Assembly: GCF_026626305.1 (NCBI RefSeq)
Contig: NZ_JAPNUE010000008.1
Location: 1 to 64,000 of the forward strand
DNA: 64,000 nt
Reading direction: 5' to 3'
DNA from: Frigidibacter sp. RF13
GTDB lineage: Bacteria > Pseudomonadota > Alphaproteobacteria > Rhodobacterales > Rhodobacteraceae
The position numbers and the translations under genes were made by a program. This document shows, in pieces, positions 63,045 through 64,000 of this stretch; within the stretch, counting starts at the first letter, position 1; the number at the start of each line of letters is the position of its first letter. The notes under the pieces were generated by a model. It was not told the DNA's origin, ran no database searches, and saw only the letters and a list, made by a program, of their open reading frames with translations.

Positions 63045-64000
63045 AGGCTTCGCTCATGTCTTTCTTGGGCTGTTTGATGTCACGCAGGATTTCCGAGGCA
63101 GCGTTGCGGCCCGGGGCGCCCATGACGCCGCCGCCGGGATGGGTCGAGGATCCGCAGATCCACAGGTCCTGGATCGGGCTGCGGTATTGCGCGCAGCCGG
63201 GAACCGGACGGTTGAAGAGCAACTGGTCGAAGGTCAGTTCGCCCTGGAAGATGTTGCCCTCGGTCAGGCCGACCTCTTTTTCCAGCTCGCGCGGGGTGCG
63301 GACCTCGTAATGCAGGATCGAATCCTTGAAGCCCGGCGCGTATTTCTCGATCTGGTCCAGACAGGTCTTGGCAAACCCGTCGCGGTCTTCGTCGGTCCAG
63401 TCGCGGCCCTCGATCTTCGGGGACGCATACTGGACGAAGCAGGACATGAAATGCTTGCCCGGCGGGGTCATCGTCGGGTCGATCATCGTCGGGATCATCA
63501 TGTCCTGGAACGGGTCCTGGCTGTAATGGCCGGCCTTCCAGTCGTCGTACGCGCGTTCCATCTTTTCGATGGAATCAGTGAAATGCATGTCGCCCTTTAC
63601 ATAGGGCGATCCTTCGGGCAGCGCGGTGAACTTCGGTGCGCGGTCGAGCGCGATGTTCAGCTTGCCCGATGAGCCGCGGATTTTGAACGCCTTCACCCGC
63701 TTCACGAACGCGCCCGGCAGGTCGGCCTCGTCGACATGTTTCAGGAAGGTGCGCTTGACGTCCATGTTCGAGACAACACGTTTCCCAAGGACCTCATCGC
63801 CGTTTTCAAGCACAACGCCGTAAGCGCGGCCGTTCTTCACCAGTATCTTCTCGACACCTGACCCGGTGCGCACCTCGCCGCCTGCTGCTTTCAGGGACGC
63901 GGTCAGCGCCTTGGTGATCGAGCCCATGCCGCCGCGGGCAAAACCCCAGGCGCCGACATTGCCGTCGACATCGCCCATCGCGTGATGAAGAAGGACATAG
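63031..64000 (-). CDS. FAD-dependent oxidoreductase, PYROXD2/CrtI-like (5' part off window)
   Basis: Only the C-terminal part of this protein is seen, about 320 residues. The open frame continues past position 64000 into YVLLHHAMGDVDGN-type sequence, so the ATG at 63978 is internal. The C-terminal FAD region is ICGSSTHPGGGVMGAPGRNAA, strongly like the neighbouring gene's. The two are tandem paralogues, overlapping by 14 bases. Operon start and any regulator lie outside the window. Confidence 0.9.
   Translation of the reverse strand, partial: YVLLHHAMGDVDGNVGAWGFARGGMGSITKALTASLKAAGGEVRTGSGVEKILVKNGRAYGVVLENGDEVLGKRVVSNMDVKRTFLKHVDEADLPGAFVKRVKAFKIRGSSGKLNIALDRAPKFTALPEGSPYVKGDMHFTDSIEKMERAYDDWKAGHYSQDPFQDMMIPTMIDPTMTPPGKHFMSCFVQYASPKIEGRDWTDEDRDGFAKTCLDQIEKYAPGFKDSILHYEVRTPRELEKEVGLTEGNIFQGELTFDQLLFNRPVPGCAQYRSPIQDLWICGSSTHPGGGVMGAPGRNAASEILRDIKQPKKDMSEAYAVL

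Overview
The window is high-GC alphaproteobacterial DNA, most likely from a member of the Rhodobacteraceae/Paracoccaceae (Rhodobacterales). The evidence is the order ffh - acetyltransferases - chorismate mutase - rpsP - rimM - trmD, an alpha-type flagellar block (motB, flgE, flgK, flgL, flgI), a spike base protein of the kind associated with the Rhodobacter gene transfer agent, and a VPLPA-CTERM exosortase locus. Coding density is high and many genes are joined by ATGA, GTGA or TTGA overlaps. The first 77 bases are pure C and look like a contig-end artefact.

Region 1 (about 0.1-19.3 kb) is mostly housekeeping. It holds an aldo/keto reductase, a YceI protein, an MFS transporter, metG, an isolated WbsX/RgpF-type glycan protein, a LysR regulator overlapping a DMT exporter and divergent from azoR, a secreted protein of unknown function, ffh, four tandem GNAT acetyltransferases, aroQ, rpsP, a 43-residue small protein, rimM, trmD and arfB. 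It ends with a class III PLP enzyme coupled to an APH-type kinase.

Region 2 (about 19.4-41.9 kb) is an exopolysaccharide and protein-sorting locus. It encodes a flippase, an esterase-like protein, two GT4 glycosyltransferases, a rhomboid protease, an exosortase fused to an EpsI domain, an outer-membrane barrel, a Wza-type export protein, a PrsT-like TPR lipoprotein and an initiating sugar transferase. A divergent operon encodes an ExeA-like ATPase, a Wzz-type chain-length protein and a CpsD-type tyrosine kinase. A VPLPA-CTERM protein and a Thr-rich beta-helix protein follow. Inserted at the right end are a spike base gene (GhsA family) and, convergent to it, a decayed gene for an SGNH-esterase-like fibre protein with an in-frame stop codon.

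Region 3 (about 41.9-52.1 kb) contains trhO, a YegD-like Hsp70-family gene, pncA-pncB (NAD salvage) and the flagellar genes. Two near-identical CtrA-like boxes precede motB and flgE.

Region 4 (about 52.1-64.0 kb, all on the minus strand and running off the right edge) looks like a complete uptake and catabolism operon for a methylated onium compound. It has two FAD oxidoreductases, a GcvT/DmdA-type protein, two Rieske oxygenases, a spermidine/putrescine-type ABC transporter, a DMSP-lyase-like cupin and a SAM methyltransferase. Its substrate cannot be read from sequence; a betaine or a sulfonium such as DMSP is my inference. The spike/esterase remnant in the polysaccharide locus and the Rieske/GcvT/FAD operon are the two parts most worth following up.
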